Part shown: positions 25,707 through 33,745 of the stretch, one piece after another
Numbering within the stretch: position 1 is the stretch's first letter
Layout: each line of letters starts with the position of its first letter
Assembly (NCBI RefSeq): GCF_045062745.1
Contig: NZ_JBJGED010000048.1
Span: forward strand, 1 to 42,271
Length of the DNA: 42,271 nucleotides
Source of the DNA: Paenibacillus_AA sp045062745
GTDB taxonomy: Bacteria; Bacillota; Bacilli; Paenibacillales; NBRC-103111
Direction: 5' to 3'
Translations under genes and position numbers: made by a program
The notes under the pieces: generated by a model
What the model saw: only the letters and a program-made list of their open reading frames with translations
Told to the model about the DNA's origin: nothing
Databases searched by the model: none

Positions 25707-27559
25707 ACCGCCGCCCCCCTCTCCGTTCGAATCGCCGCTGCGCCGCCGTCCGTCCGCACGGCCGCGTGCGCCGCGTCTTCCACATGGGTTCGTTGCATGA
25801 CGAGCCGATAAAAAGCACCCTGCAACGCCATAAGCTCTTCGTAAGTGCCCGATTCGGCCGCACGGCCGTCTTCCATCAGGATCAAGCGGTCATAGTCCTT
25901 GACCGTCGACAGCCGATGCGCCACCGCCAGTGTCGTGCGGCCTACCAGCAGACGCTCCAGCGCATGCTGCACTTCCTTCTCGCTCACGTTATCGAGCGCG
26001 GATGTCGCTTCATCGAGCAGGATGATCGACGGGTTGTTCAAGAACATCCGCGCGATGGCGATACGCTGCCGCTGTCCTCCCGACAGCTTAATGCCGCGCT
26101 CGCCGACCAGGGTCTCATAGCCGTCCGGGAACTGCAGGATGAAGTCGTGCGCGTAAGCGGCTTGGGCCGCGGCGACGATGTCCTCGTCGGTCGCATCCGG
26201 ACGGCCGAAGCGGATATTCTCCTTCACCGTCGTGCCGAACAAGTATGTATCCTGGAACACGAAGCCGATCGCGCTGCGCACTTGGTCGAAGCCGAGCTCC
26301 GGCAGAGGAACGCCGTCCAGCCGCACCTCGCCCTCGCGCGGATCGTAGAACCGGCCGACGAGCTTCAGCACCGTGGACTTGCCGCCCCCGCTCGTCCCGA
26401 CCAAGGCCACCCGCTCGCCCGGCCGCACATGCAGGGAGAATCGCTGCAGAATGGAGGGATGCTCACCGTAGCCGAAGCTGACCTCGTCGAATTCAATCGC
26501 TCCTTCTACGGCAGGCAGGCGCTTCGGCGACGCGGGCTCGACGACTTCCGGCTGTTGCTGCAGGAAGTCGTACAGCGCTTCCGCCTGCGACGCGGCGACC
26601 CGCTGCTCGGTTATTACCGCCACGAGAGACGTAACCGCGCGCATGAACAGCATATAATAGAGAACGAATGCGATGATCTCGCCCACGGTTAGCGTTCCGG
26701 CCTGGATATCCCGCGCGCCGAACCAGAGGATGAGCACCAAGCCCATCGAAGTCGTAATGTTTCGCAAGTTTTGGCACAAATGCCCGTTCAACTGATACTT
26801 TACAATCATCTTCACGATATGGTTCGTGCCGTCCATCAGGCGGCCCATGTCCCACTCTTCCGCCGAGTGGGCGCGAAGCTCCGGCGTAGCGGAGATGCTG
26901 TCGTAAATTTTTTTATTGTAGAGCAGCCGGTACGACATCGTGGCGCTGATGTACTTCGAAGCCAGATGCTGGAAGTACGGGCTGATTACGTAGTAGGATA
27001 GGAAGCAAGGTATAGCGAGCAAGCTCAGCCTCACATTCATGAACAGCATGACGATACCGAACAGCACCACCATGAACAATCTCTGCACCATGTCGGGGAA
27101 CTGCCACCGGTACAGCCGCTGTACCGCCGCGACCTCCGTATTCATGAGCGACAGCGTCTCTCCGACCGGGTTCTGCTCATGGTAGGCGAAGCCCAGACGA
27201 CGCAGGTGCCGGAACAGCGCGAACTGCAGATCGCGGCCCGCCTGCATCGAGAACACGCGCTGCAGCTTGTTCCGAACGGCGGTGAGCGCGATCATGATCG
27301 CAATGAAGCCGATGACGACGGCGAACAGCTGGAGCAGCCTTCGCCCGTCCCGATCCGGGACGATCTCATCGACGACGGCTTGCAGAAACTTTGGGATCAC
27401 GAGCTCGGAGAACGAGATGACAATGCCGCAGGCTATGAACAGGAAGAAGTGGGGCCAATAGCGGATCAAGTAGGAGACGGCCCAGCGGTAGACGCGGAGC
27501 GCTTTGGCGGTACGGGCGAGCCAGGATGCAGACAGAGGTTGGGGCTTGAATTTAGACAT
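25703..27559 (-). CDS. ABC exporter subunit, second pair
   Basis: 618 residues. A longer N-terminal cytoplasmic stretch precedes six membrane spans; the ATPase domain has Walker A GTSGGGKST, signature LSGGQRQR, Walker B ILLDEATSALD and H-loop AVAHRLSTV. The C-terminus ends in an Ala/Arg-rich tail with two AAVRT/AAIRT-like repeats. The ribosome binding site (AAAGG, about 14 bases upstream) is weak, so a slightly different start is possible. It is the first gene of a two-gene unit driven from the promoter at 27626-27653. Confidence 0.9.
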   Translation of the reverse strand: MSKFKPQPLSASWLARTAKALRVYRWAVSYLIRYWPHFFLFIACGIVISFSELVIPKFLQAVVDEIVPDRDGRRLLQLFAVVIGFIAIMIALTAVRNKLQRVFSMQAGRDLQFALFRHLRRLGFAYHEQNPVGETLSLMNTEVAAVQRLYRWQFPDMVQRLFMVVLFGIVMLFMNVRLSLLAIPCFLSYYVISPYFQHLASKYISATMSYRLLYNKKIYDSISATPELRAHSAEEWDMGRLMDGTNHIVKMIVKYQLNGHLCQNLRNITTSMGLVLILWFGARDIQAGTLTVGEIIAFVLYYMLFMRAVTSLVAVITEQRVAASQAEALYDFLQQQPEVVEPASPKRLPAVEGAIEFDEVSFGYGEHPSILQRFSLHVRPGERVALVGTSGGGKSTVLKLVGRFYDPREGEVRLDGVPLPELGFDQVRSAIGFVFQDTYLFGTTVKENIRFGRPDATDEDIVAAAQAAYAHDFILQFPDGYETLVGERGIKLSGGQRQRIAIARMFLNNPSIILLDEATSALDNVSEKEVQHALERLLVGRTTLAVAHRLSTVKDYDRLILMEDGRAAESGTYEELMALQGAFYRLVMQRTHVEDAAHAAVRTDGGAAAIRTERGAAV

Positions 27560-27625
27560 GGGGGCAGCCAGCCTTTCCGGGACAAATTCCTGGGCATTTA
27601 CAAAATTTTCTTAAATCTAACTCAG

Positions 27626-27653
27626 TGTATAGAACGTATGTACGGAATGTCAA
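27626..27653 (-). promoter_or_regulatory. Sigma-A promoter of the second ABC exporter pair
   Basis: Minus strand TTGACA (27653-27648), a 16-base spacer and TATACA (27631-27626). The start codon is about 60 bases downstream of the expected transcript start. The perfect -35 contrasts with the activator-type promoters elsewhere in the window. Confidence 0.65.
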
Positions 27654-27731
27654 CGGGGAAATTGGGTATGAGGGAAACTAGCGGCAGGCAGCTACGTTTA
27701 GCTTGGGGCGATTCGGTTTACGATAGTTTGG

Positions 27732-27758
27732 TAGGCATCATCGTTTGATAGGCATCAT
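27732..27758. repeat. Direct repeat before the YjdF-like gene
   Basis: TAGGCATCAT occurs at 27732-27741 and again at 27749-27758, a 17-bp period. It may be a regulator site just upstream of the start codon at 27779, or a chance duplication. Confidence 0.4.
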
Positions 27759-27778
27759 TCGAATTATGGAGGGTTGGC

Positions 27779-28369
27779 ATGCGTATAGCGAAGGATTGGT
27801 GGAACGATGTGCTGGAAGCGGGAATGCTGCTGCTCGCGGCCGGTTGTTTGATCTATTTTCTCGTGGTCGGCTCGTGGCCCAAGGTGCTGGAGTGCATCCT
27901 GATTATTACGGTGCTGGTCGGAATTCGGCTGCTGCTCAAGCTGAAGAAGACATCGCTTTTCCCGGTTCTCCGTACATCGATTTTGCTCTTCATATGTCTA
28001 ACGATGTTCGTTGCGAATATATTCGGCATGTATGGCGTTATCCCTCATTTGGACGACATTGAGCATGTCGCTTCCGGGGTTATTCTTGGTTTTGTCGGGC
28101 TTCTCGTATTCCGGCAAATCAGCAAAAACACGAACCTCGAAACGTTTCGATCGTCGATGATTCCGGTCTGGTTCTGTTGGTTTTTCGCCGTGGCCATGGC
28201 GGGCTGCTGGGAGATGTACGAGTTCACGACGGACCAGCTGCTCGGGTTCCACTCCCAAGGGGGCGGCCTGGTCGATACGATGGGCGATATCATCAACGGC
28301 TCCCTCGGCGGGACCGTCACCATCATGTACTTGGCCTCGCTGGCCAAAAAAGGGAAGCTCCCCCTATAG
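27779..28369 (+). CDS. YjdF/DUF2238-like integral membrane protein
   Basis: 196 residues with five or six hydrophobic segments. Conserved-looking polar motifs lie at membrane borders: HLDDIEHVASG near 90-100 and WEMYEFTTDQLLG followed by GGGLVDTMGDII near 145-170. This pattern of Asp, His and Glu matches the YjdF (DUF2238) group, whose function is unknown. GGAGGG stands 5 bases before the ATG. Single gene between convergent and divergent neighbours. Confidence 0.65.
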   Translation: MRIAKDWWNDVLEAGMLLLAAGCLIYFLVVGSWPKVLECILIITVLVGIRLLLKLKKTSLFPVLRTSILLFICLTMFVANIFGMYGVIPHLDDIEHVASGVILGFVGLLVFRQISKNTNLETFRSSMIPVWFCWFFAVAMAGCWEMYEFTTDQLLGFHSQGGGLVDTMGDIINGSLGGTVTIMYLASLAKKGKLPL

Positions 28370-28384
28370 GCGGAAGCTTCCCTT
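28350..28384. terminator. Bidirectional rho-independent terminator
   Basis: AAGGGAAGCT (28350-28359) pairs perfectly with AGCTTCCCTT (28375-28384). On the minus strand a run of seven T follows, serving the NlpC/P60 gene that ends at 28392. On the plus strand the tail is only T-rich. The stop codon of the plus-strand gene lies in the loop. Confidence 0.8.
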
Positions 28385-28391
28385 TGTTAAT

Positions 28392-28997
28392 TTAGCCGGG
28401 GATCACTCTTCTGGCAAACAAATAATGCTCGTACCAATACTCCCCTTCCTTCTGGTCTTTATGGATATTGCTGATGATGACGCCGATTCCTTGTTCGTAC
28501 GTATGCAGTATTTTTCCGTCCCCCATATAAATGCCGACGTGGCGAACTTTATTCAGACCGGTCTCGTTCGGGAAGTCCTCATCGGAAAAAAACATGAGAT
28601 CTCCTTTACGCAAATTGATAAACGGTATTTCATCGCCTTGGACAGCCTGATCTCTCGAAGTATACCCCAGCTCGATCCCCCGGTTGCCGTACAAATACTG
28701 CACATAGGAAGAACAATCGAACGCTTTGTCGTTAAATCGTTCCGCGCCGTAAACATACGGCGCCCCCATATAAGTAACCCCCTCGGCAATAATGGCGTCG
28801 GCCGTCTTCTCCCATTCGGGCGCATCCGCCGCTTCGTTTATTTTGAAAGGTTTCGTTTCTTGCGCCGTGTAAGGCCCGTTCCTTTCGTTTTCATTGGCTC
28901 GAGGCTCCTTCTTGTACTGACAAGCCGATAAGACGCCAAAAGCGCATGCGATCATGAGAAGCCAAACGGTTGCGCCCTTATACCATTTTCCTTTCAT
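28392..28997 (-). CDS. NlpC/P60 family lipoprotein (cell-wall peptidase)
   Basis: 201 residues with the start at 28997, where GGAGG lies 8 bases upstream. A lipobox LSAC puts the lipid-modified cysteine at residue 26. The NlpC/P60 domain fills the rest: catalytic cysteine C95 in FDCSSYVQYLYG, histidine H153 in RHVGIYMGDG and the third polar residue H165. Such enzymes cut gamma-D-glutamyl-diaminopimelate bonds in peptidoglycan stem peptides. Membrane anchoring suggests local wall remodelling. The frame is open further upstream to 29108, but that region overlaps a terminator and lacks a site. Confidence 0.9.
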   Translation of the reverse strand: MKGKWYKGATVWLLMIACAFGVLSACQYKKEPRANENERNGPYTAQETKPFKINEAADAPEWEKTADAIIAEGVTYMGAPYVYGAERFNDKAFDCSSYVQYLYGNRGIELGYTSRDQAVQGDEIPFINLRKGDLMFFSDEDFPNETGLNKVRHVGIYMGDGKILHTYEQGIGVIISNIHKDQKEGEYWYEHYLFARRVIPG

Positions 28998-29094
28998 TCC
29001 TGTCACCTCCAGTGGTAATAATGGATTATTTTGCGTCGGACTTTCCGAATTATTCATGCACGCTCCTGATGGATGCGACAGGCCGAAAATAATA

Positions 29095-29123
29095 AAGCAG
29101 CCTCCCATATTGGAAGACTGCTT
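29095..29123 (-). terminator. Terminator of the propeller-thioredoxin unit
   Basis: AAGCAG (29095-29100) and CTGCTT (29118-29123) frame a slightly imperfect stem that continues with TCC/GGA. On the minus strand it is followed by TTATTATTTT. It ends transcription 35 bp after the thioredoxin gene. Confidence 0.7.
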
Positions 29124-29157
29124 GAATCAAAATGAATCTTTCCACTCTTATATCCCG

Positions 29158-29694
29158 CTAGATCAACTTCTTGATCCGTTTCTCCAGCTCCTCCCGGTTC
29201 ACCAAATTCAGCACTTCCACGATTTTGCCATTCTTGTCGATCAAGAACGTCATCGGCAGCGCCGCCACCTTGTACAGATCGAGCCCGACCGCGTCCGGAT
29301 CGGTCAGGATCGGGAACTTCAGCCCGAACTGCTGCACCTTCTTCTGCGCCAGCTCCGGCTCATCGTGGAACGTGGCGTTCACGCCGTAGATGTCCAGCTG
29401 GTCGCCGTATTGCTCATACAGCGATTGCAAGTCCGGCAGCTCCTCCTGGCAAGGCAGGCACCAGGAGGCCCAATAATTGAGCAGCAGCGGCTTATCGCGC
29501 TGTCCGCCGATCGCCCACTCCCGGCTGCCGTCCAGACTCTGCAGCTGAAGCGACGGCGCGGCGAATCCGGGCTTCGGTGCGCCATCCACGGGCACCGCAT
29601 TCCGCTTGGCCGCCCCATGCTGATAGACCGCGCCGCCGAGCAGGACGAGCACGAACGCCGCCACGATCCAGTTGCGTGTACGTTTCATCCGCAT
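29158..29694 (-). CDS. Membrane-anchored TlpA/ResA-like thioredoxin
   Basis: 178 residues. An N-terminal membrane anchor (about 9-25) is followed by an extracytoplasmic thioredoxin domain with active site WASWCLPCQ (C79, C82) and a cis-proline in ALPMTF. TlpA/ResA proteins reduce disulfides outside the membrane, for example in cytochrome c maturation. Start is either ATG 29694 (GGAGG 4 bases away) or ATG 29688 (10 bases away). It lies 17 bp after the propeller lipoprotein gene. The opposite strand carries rhodanese genes, so a role in sulfur redox chemistry is a reasonable inference. Confidence 0.88.
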   Translation of the reverse strand: MRMKRTRNWIVAAFVLVLLGGAVYQHGAAKRNAVPVDGAPKPGFAAPSLQLQSLDGSREWAIGGQRDKPLLLNYWASWCLPCQEELPDLQSLYEQYGDQLDIYGVNATFHDEPELAQKKVQQFGLKFPILTDPDAVGLDLYKVAALPMTFLIDKNGKIVEVLNLVNREELEKRIKKLI

Positions 29695-29711
29695 CCGGCC
29701 TCCCTCCCCGC

Positions 29712-30794
29712 TTAGCAGCTGCCGCCGATGCCCGGCAGTGCTTTCATTTGAATCCCGTGCGGTATCGCGCCTACCTTGATCCGCTCGATCTCCGCTTGAG
29801 CCGCCGTGTCGATGACAGCCACCTCATCGGTGCCGCTCAAAGTCACGTATGCCTTCGATTGCTGCCGGTTGAAGCTGATATGCCTCGCCCCGCTCAAGCC
29901 GGTCAACGTCTTCACGACTTTATTGGCCTTTAGATCGACGAATGCGACGGAGCTGCCTTCCATGCCGGTGACGATCGCCGTTGACCCGTCCTCGGTTATA
30001 GCGACATCGGTTGCCCCGTCGACCACGTCGATTTTGGACACAAGCGAGCCGTTCTCCGTATTGTACACCTCAAGGGTTTTTCCTTTGGCCGTCGGCACGT
30101 ATAGCGTCTTCCCGTCCTCGCTCAGCTTGACAGCCCGAGGCACCGCTCCTGTGTTCAGCGTCAGCTCCACCTGCTTCGTCTTCGTATTGACCGCGTACAC
30201 TTTGTTGTTCTCATGATCGCTCACATACAGACGGCTGCCGAACAGAGCCAAGTAATTCGTCTTCGCGCCGGTCCCAAGATCGATGGTGCCCGCTTCCTTC
30301 CGTTCCTTCGTATCGATCGTGTAAATGAATTGGTCCGCGACTGCCGCCACATAGAGCGTTTTGTTGTCCGGGGACAGCGCCATGCCGTGGGGCATCGGCC
30401 CGACCGGTACTTCCTTCTCCACCTGCAGCGTCTGCGTATTGACGATCGAGACGGTGCTGCTGTTCATATTCGCCACATACGCCTCGCGCATCGTGCTGGA
30501 GAACACGACGGTCGACGGCGCTTCGGATACCGGCACTTTGCACACCGGCTTCCCGGACACGACATCGATAATGGAGAAGCTGTTCTCCTTCTCGCTCGGC
30601 ACATAAAATTGTACGCTTGTCAGCTTCCCCGCTTCCGGACAGGCCGCAGCCGTAGCCGCGCCGGTACCGCCTTGCGTCGTCTTCCCGTTCAATCTCAGCT
30701 GCGCTTCCTGCTTCGTCTCCATCGCGCAGCCGCTCGCCAGCAGCCCGGCCGTGAGGAGCAGCAGCCCCATTTTATACAGCTTCCCCGGTGTCAT
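29712..30794 (-). CDS. YVTN/YncE-like beta-propeller lipoprotein
   Basis: 360 residues. A signal peptide with lipobox-like LASGC gives an acylated cysteine at residue 23. The rest consists of about seven repeats of 40-odd residues with motifs such as YVANMNSSTVSIVNTQT and GPMPHGMALSPDNKTLYVAA, typical of YVTN propellers. The protein ends GIGGSC with a single C-terminal cysteine, which is unusual and could take part in thiol chemistry with the thioredoxin encoded next. The start at 30794 has GGGGG 11 bases upstream; the frame is open to 30827. Possible ligands are metals, cofactors or protein partners; none can be assigned. Confidence 0.85.
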   Translation of the reverse strand: MTPGKLYKMGLLLLTAGLLASGCAMETKQEAQLRLNGKTTQGGTGAATAAACPEAGKLTSVQFYVPSEKENSFSIIDVVSGKPVCKVPVSEAPSTVVFSSTMREAYVANMNSSTVSIVNTQTLQVEKEVPVGPMPHGMALSPDNKTLYVAAVADQFIYTIDTKERKEAGTIDLGTGAKTNYLALFGSRLYVSDHENNKVYAVNTKTKQVELTLNTGAVPRAVKLSEDGKTLYVPTAKGKTLEVYNTENGSLVSKIDVVDGATDVAITEDGSTAIVTGMEGSSVAFVDLKANKVVKTLTGLSGARHISFNRQQSKAYVTLSGTDEVAVIDTAAQAEIERIKVGAIPHGIQMKALPGIGGSC

Positions 30795-30837
30795 TCTCGG
30801 TGAATCCCCCTTCTTCTCTCGGAACAAAAATTAATCC

Positions 30838-30891
30838 TTGTAATCCGGTCGGAATAAATGTTATTATACAGGGGATTCCAACATACGGCAA
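30838..30891. promoter_or_regulatory. Overlapping divergent promoters of the sulfur locus
   Basis: Minus strand: TTGCCG (30891-30886), 17 bases, TATAAT (30868-30863), for the propeller and thioredoxin genes. Plus strand: TTGTAA (30838-30843), 18 bases, TATTAT (30862-30867), for the rhodanese operon. The two -10 hexamers occupy practically the same bases, so polymerase can use only one direction at a time. Confidence 0.6.
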
Positions 30892-30924
30892 TATATTTTA
30901 AAAGTCGAGAGGGGCTCTTATTCC

Positions 30925-31881
30925 ATGAAAGTCAAACTATCCCTGCTGCTGCTCACCCTGTTATTGGTGCTGACGGCATGCTCCGAGAAACCGTCGCAAA
31001 CGACGACGAACGCCGGGTCGCCTGCCGGCACGCCTGCGCCTTCCGGCGCCAAGACATCCGATACGTACCCGAACGCTCAGCTGCTCGCCGATACGAAGTG
31101 GGTGGAAGAGCATTTGAAGGACACGAAGGTACGCATCCTGGACGTTCGTTCGAAAGGATACGAAGCCGGGCACATCCCGGGCGCGATCGCCTTCAATTCC
31201 GGTCAGCTGAAGGATTCGAAAAATAACACGATCGTGGATAAAGATAAGTTCACGGAAATTTTCCAGGCTCTTGGCGTCAATGCCGATACTACGGTCCTTG
31301 TGTATGACGAAGGCAATGGAAACGGGGCTACTCGGGTCTTCTACGCTCTTGAGTATTACGGCCTGAAGGACAAGGTGAAGCTGCTAAACGGCGGGTTCCC
31401 GGCTTGGCAAGCGGCAGGCAAAGAAGTCGCGACCGACGTGCCGACTGTAGCGGCCAAAGGTACGTTCACCGCTGTGCCGAACGACAAGCTGATCACGACG
31501 AAGGAAGAGCTGCAGAAGCTGGATATGAAAGGCTGCGTCCTGCTCGACGTCCGCTCGGCTAAAGAATACAGCGGCGAAGATCTGCGCGGCAACAAGAACG
31601 GCGGCCACTTGAAGGGTGCGGTCAACAAAGAGTGGAGCGATGCGATCGATTCCAATCCGGCCGACGGCGTACCGAAATTCAAGGCGTATCCGGAGCTTAA
31701 GGCGCTCTATGAGAACGTCGGCGTCGTAAAAGACAAGACGATTATCCCGTACTGCCAGACGAATATCCGAGGCGCGCACACTTATTTCACGCTTCGCCTG
31801 CTAGGATACTCGGACGTAGCTCCGTATGAAGGCGCTTGGGCGGAGTGGGGCAACGCCGACGACACGGAAATCGTAAAATAA
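30925..31881 (+). CDS. Two-domain rhodanese (sulfurtransferase) lipoprotein
   Basis: 318 residues. Lipobox LTAC puts the lipidated cysteine at residue 19, followed by a Thr/Pro/Ser linker. Two rhodanese domains follow. In the first (about 50-170) the catalytic position is aspartate (D128 in LVYDEGNG), the usual inactive form. The second (about 190-315) has the active cysteine C277 in IIPYCQTN. The enzyme would transfer sulfur from thiosulfate or a persulfide outside the membrane. GAGAGGGG lies 10 bases before the ATG. First gene of a four-gene sulfur operon. Confidence 0.9.
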   Translation: MKVKLSLLLLTLLLVLTACSEKPSQTTTNAGSPAGTPAPSGAKTSDTYPNAQLLADTKWVEEHLKDTKVRILDVRSKGYEAGHIPGAIAFNSGQLKDSKNNTIVDKDKFTEIFQALGVNADTTVLVYDEGNGNGATRVFYALEYYGLKDKVKLLNGGFPAWQAAGKEVATDVPTVAAKGTFTAVPNDKLITTKEELQKLDMKGCVLLDVRSAKEYSGEDLRGNKNGGHLKGAVNKEWSDAIDSNPADGVPKFKAYPELKALYENVGVVKDKTIIPYCQTNIRGAHTYFTLRLLGYSDVAPYEGAWAEWGNADDTEIVK

Positions 31882-31896
31882 GCGGAGGTGCGCACC

Positions 31897-32268
31897 ATGG
31901 CACAGCTCATCGAAGGGATCTCGCATCTGAACGCGCTGCAATTGCGCGAGCTGTTAGCCCGGCCGGACCGCACGACGGTCGTCATCGATGTCCGGGAGCC
32001 GGAGGAATATGAAGCGGCCCATATCCCCGGCATTCCGCTCATCCCTATGGGCGATATGATCGACAAGGTAGAGACGCTCGATCCGGCCCAAGAATACGTC
32101 TTCGTCTGCCGCAGCGGCCGGCGCAGCCTGGAAGTGGCGAAGTATTTCCAGTCGAACGGCTTCGACCGGGTCCACAACTTCCTCGGCGGCATGCTCGATT
32201 GGCAGTCGGAAGGGCTGGAAATCGCCGTCGGCCTGGAAGAAGGCCCGTTAATATCCGAATCAAACTAA
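31897..32268 (+). CDS. Single-domain cytoplasmic rhodanese
   Basis: 123 residues, no signal. Rhodanese fold with DVREPEEYEAAHIPG and active loop CRSGRRS starting at C71. Such proteins carry persulfide sulfur between donors and acceptors. GGAGG lies 8 bases before the ATG at 31897; a GTG at 31888 overlaps that site and is not favoured. It is 15 bp after the rhodanese lipoprotein gene. Confidence 0.92.
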   Translation: MAQLIEGISHLNALQLRELLARPDRTTVVIDVREPEEYEAAHIPGIPLIPMGDMIDKVETLDPAQEYVFVCRSGRRSLEVAKYFQSNGFDRVHNFLGGMLDWQSEGLEIAVGLEEGPLISESN

Positions 32269-32294
32269 AAATCACGCAAAAGGAGCAGACAACT

Positions 32295-32555
32295 ATGAGC
32301 TTATCGGAGCAGCAGTTGCTGGAATTGAAAACGGACATCGTCGTCGATGCGATCGGCGAGGTGTGCCCGCATACGTTGAACTTGGCCTTGGACGGCCTGA
32401 AGAAAGCGAAGTCCGGGGAGATCGTCGTCGAGATTACAGACCATTCCATTGCGACCAAGACGATTCCCGCGGCGGTTAAAATGAACAAGTACGGGGAATT
32501 CCTCGGCGTAGCGAAGAAAAACGGCAATTATCATATTTTCATCCGGAAAGCGTAA
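32295..32555 (+). CDS. TusA-like sulfur carrier protein
   Basis: 86 residues. The TusA signature GEVCPHT places the sulfur-carrying cysteine at C24, directly before the conserved proline. The rest fits the small two-layer TusA fold. TusA proteins accept persulfide from rhodaneses and pass it on. AGGAG stands 9 bases before the ATG. It lies 26 bp after the rhodanese gene; a longer in-frame reading from 32199 overlaps that gene and is rejected. Confidence 0.9.
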   Translation: MSLSEQQLLELKTDIVVDAIGEVCPHTLNLALDGLKKAKSGEIVVEITDHSIATKTIPAAVKMNKYGEFLGVAKKNGNYHIFIRKA

Positions 32556-32573
32556 AGGCAGGTCACCGCTATC

Positions 32574-33686
32574 ATGGCTTACACATGGGACGTCTTCTTA
32601 TTAGCAGCCGGGTTCGGCTTCGCCTATGGATTTCTGTTGCAAAAGGCGGACTTCTGCTTCGTCGCCTCGATCCGCGACTGGATCAGCGTCCGCGATACAC
32701 GCATTCTGAACGGCGTCATCGTGCTCATCGCCACCTCGCTGCTGGGCTGGGGGCTTGTGCTCGCATTCGGGCTGCGCGAGATCTCCGACTTATGGGTCGT
32801 CCCGCTCGGCGGGGCGAACCTGCTCGGCGGCCTGCTGTTCGGCATCGGCATGACGATCGCCGGCGGCTGCGGCTCCGGGACCCTGTACCGCTGCGGCATG
32901 GGGTACGTACAGTTCTGGCTCGTGCTGCTGTGCGCGATTATCGGCAATCTGCTGTTCGCGTTCCTCTACGATCCGTGGGGACGCCAAGTGCTTGATCCGC
33001 TCACGGTCGTGGACGGCGGCTACACGCTATATAACTGGCCGCTGCCGGTGTGGGTGCTGCCCGTCGTCATCGTCGCGATCATCGTCGGCATCGCGATCTA
33101 TCGCTTCGGCTGGGCCTCGTTCTGGAACGGTGTCCGCGAGTCGCTTACCGACTGGGAGCGGAACCCGCTGCGCCAGGGCCACTGGGACATTCGTCTCGTC
33201 GCCTTCCTGATCGGGATCGTCGCGATCATCCAGTTCATCTTCATGTCGAACGTCGGCATCACCGGCCCGGAGACGCGCATCGGCGCAACCGCGCTGGCCC
33301 TCGTGTTCGGGGACGATCTCGTCACGAACAACACGTACTTGAACGCGCTGTTCGCCGACTTCCCGCGCATCGGGCTCGGCCCCGAGGAGACGCTCGTCAT
33401 CTTCCTCGTCGTCGGCGCCTTCGCTTCCTCCTGGCTGAGCGGCAGCTTCAAGCTCCGCTGGCCGCGCAAGTCCCGCCTGCCGTACGCTATCGGCGGCGGC
33501 CTGCTGATGGGCGTCGCGTCCCGGATCGCGCCGGGCTGCAACATCGCCAACATCATCACCGGGGTTGGCGGGCTGTCGATGAGCAGCGTACTCGTGCTGC
33601 TCGGCATGGCCGTCGGCGTCTTCATCGGCGTCGCATATATTTTCAAGATGCCGCTCCTGCTGTTCCAGCGCGACGCGGACATGTAG
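32574..33686 (+). CDS. YeeE/YedE (TsuA-like) thiosulfate transporter
   Basis: 370 residues with about ten hydrophobic segments. The family's conserved cysteine motifs are present: KADFCF (C28), AGGCGSGTLYRCG (C99, C107) and APGCNIANI in the C-terminal half. TsuA family members pass thiosulfate across the membrane by a cysteine relay. Being last in an operon with two rhodaneses and a TusA protein, it likely feeds them, or exports/imports a related sulfur species. The ribosome binding site (AGGCAGG) is modest. A strong terminator follows. Confidence 0.9.
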   Translation: MAYTWDVFLLAAGFGFAYGFLLQKADFCFVASIRDWISVRDTRILNGVIVLIATSLLGWGLVLAFGLREISDLWVVPLGGANLLGGLLFGIGMTIAGGCGSGTLYRCGMGYVQFWLVLLCAIIGNLLFAFLYDPWGRQVLDPLTVVDGGYTLYNWPLPVWVLPVVIVAIIVGIAIYRFGWASFWNGVRESLTDWERNPLRQGHWDIRLVAFLIGIVAIIQFIFMSNVGITGPETRIGATALALVFGDDLVTNNTYLNALFADFPRIGLGPEETLVIFLVVGAFASSWLSGSFKLRWPRKSRLPYAIGGGLLMGVASRIAPGCNIANIITGVGGLSMSSVLVLLGMAVGVFIGVAYIFKMPLLLFQRDADM

Positions 33687-33690
33687 CGGA

Positions 33691-33726
33691 AGAGCCGCTC
33701 GATTCATTCGAGCGGCTCTTTTTTAT
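33691..33726 (+). terminator. Terminator of the sulfur operon
   Basis: A perfect 12-bp stem (33691-33702 with 33708-33719) with a 5-base loop is followed by TTTTTTATTT. It also faces the convergent secreted-propeller gene, which ends at 33746. Confidence 0.92.
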
Positions 33727-33745
33727 TTGAGCTTCTGCTGCACAA

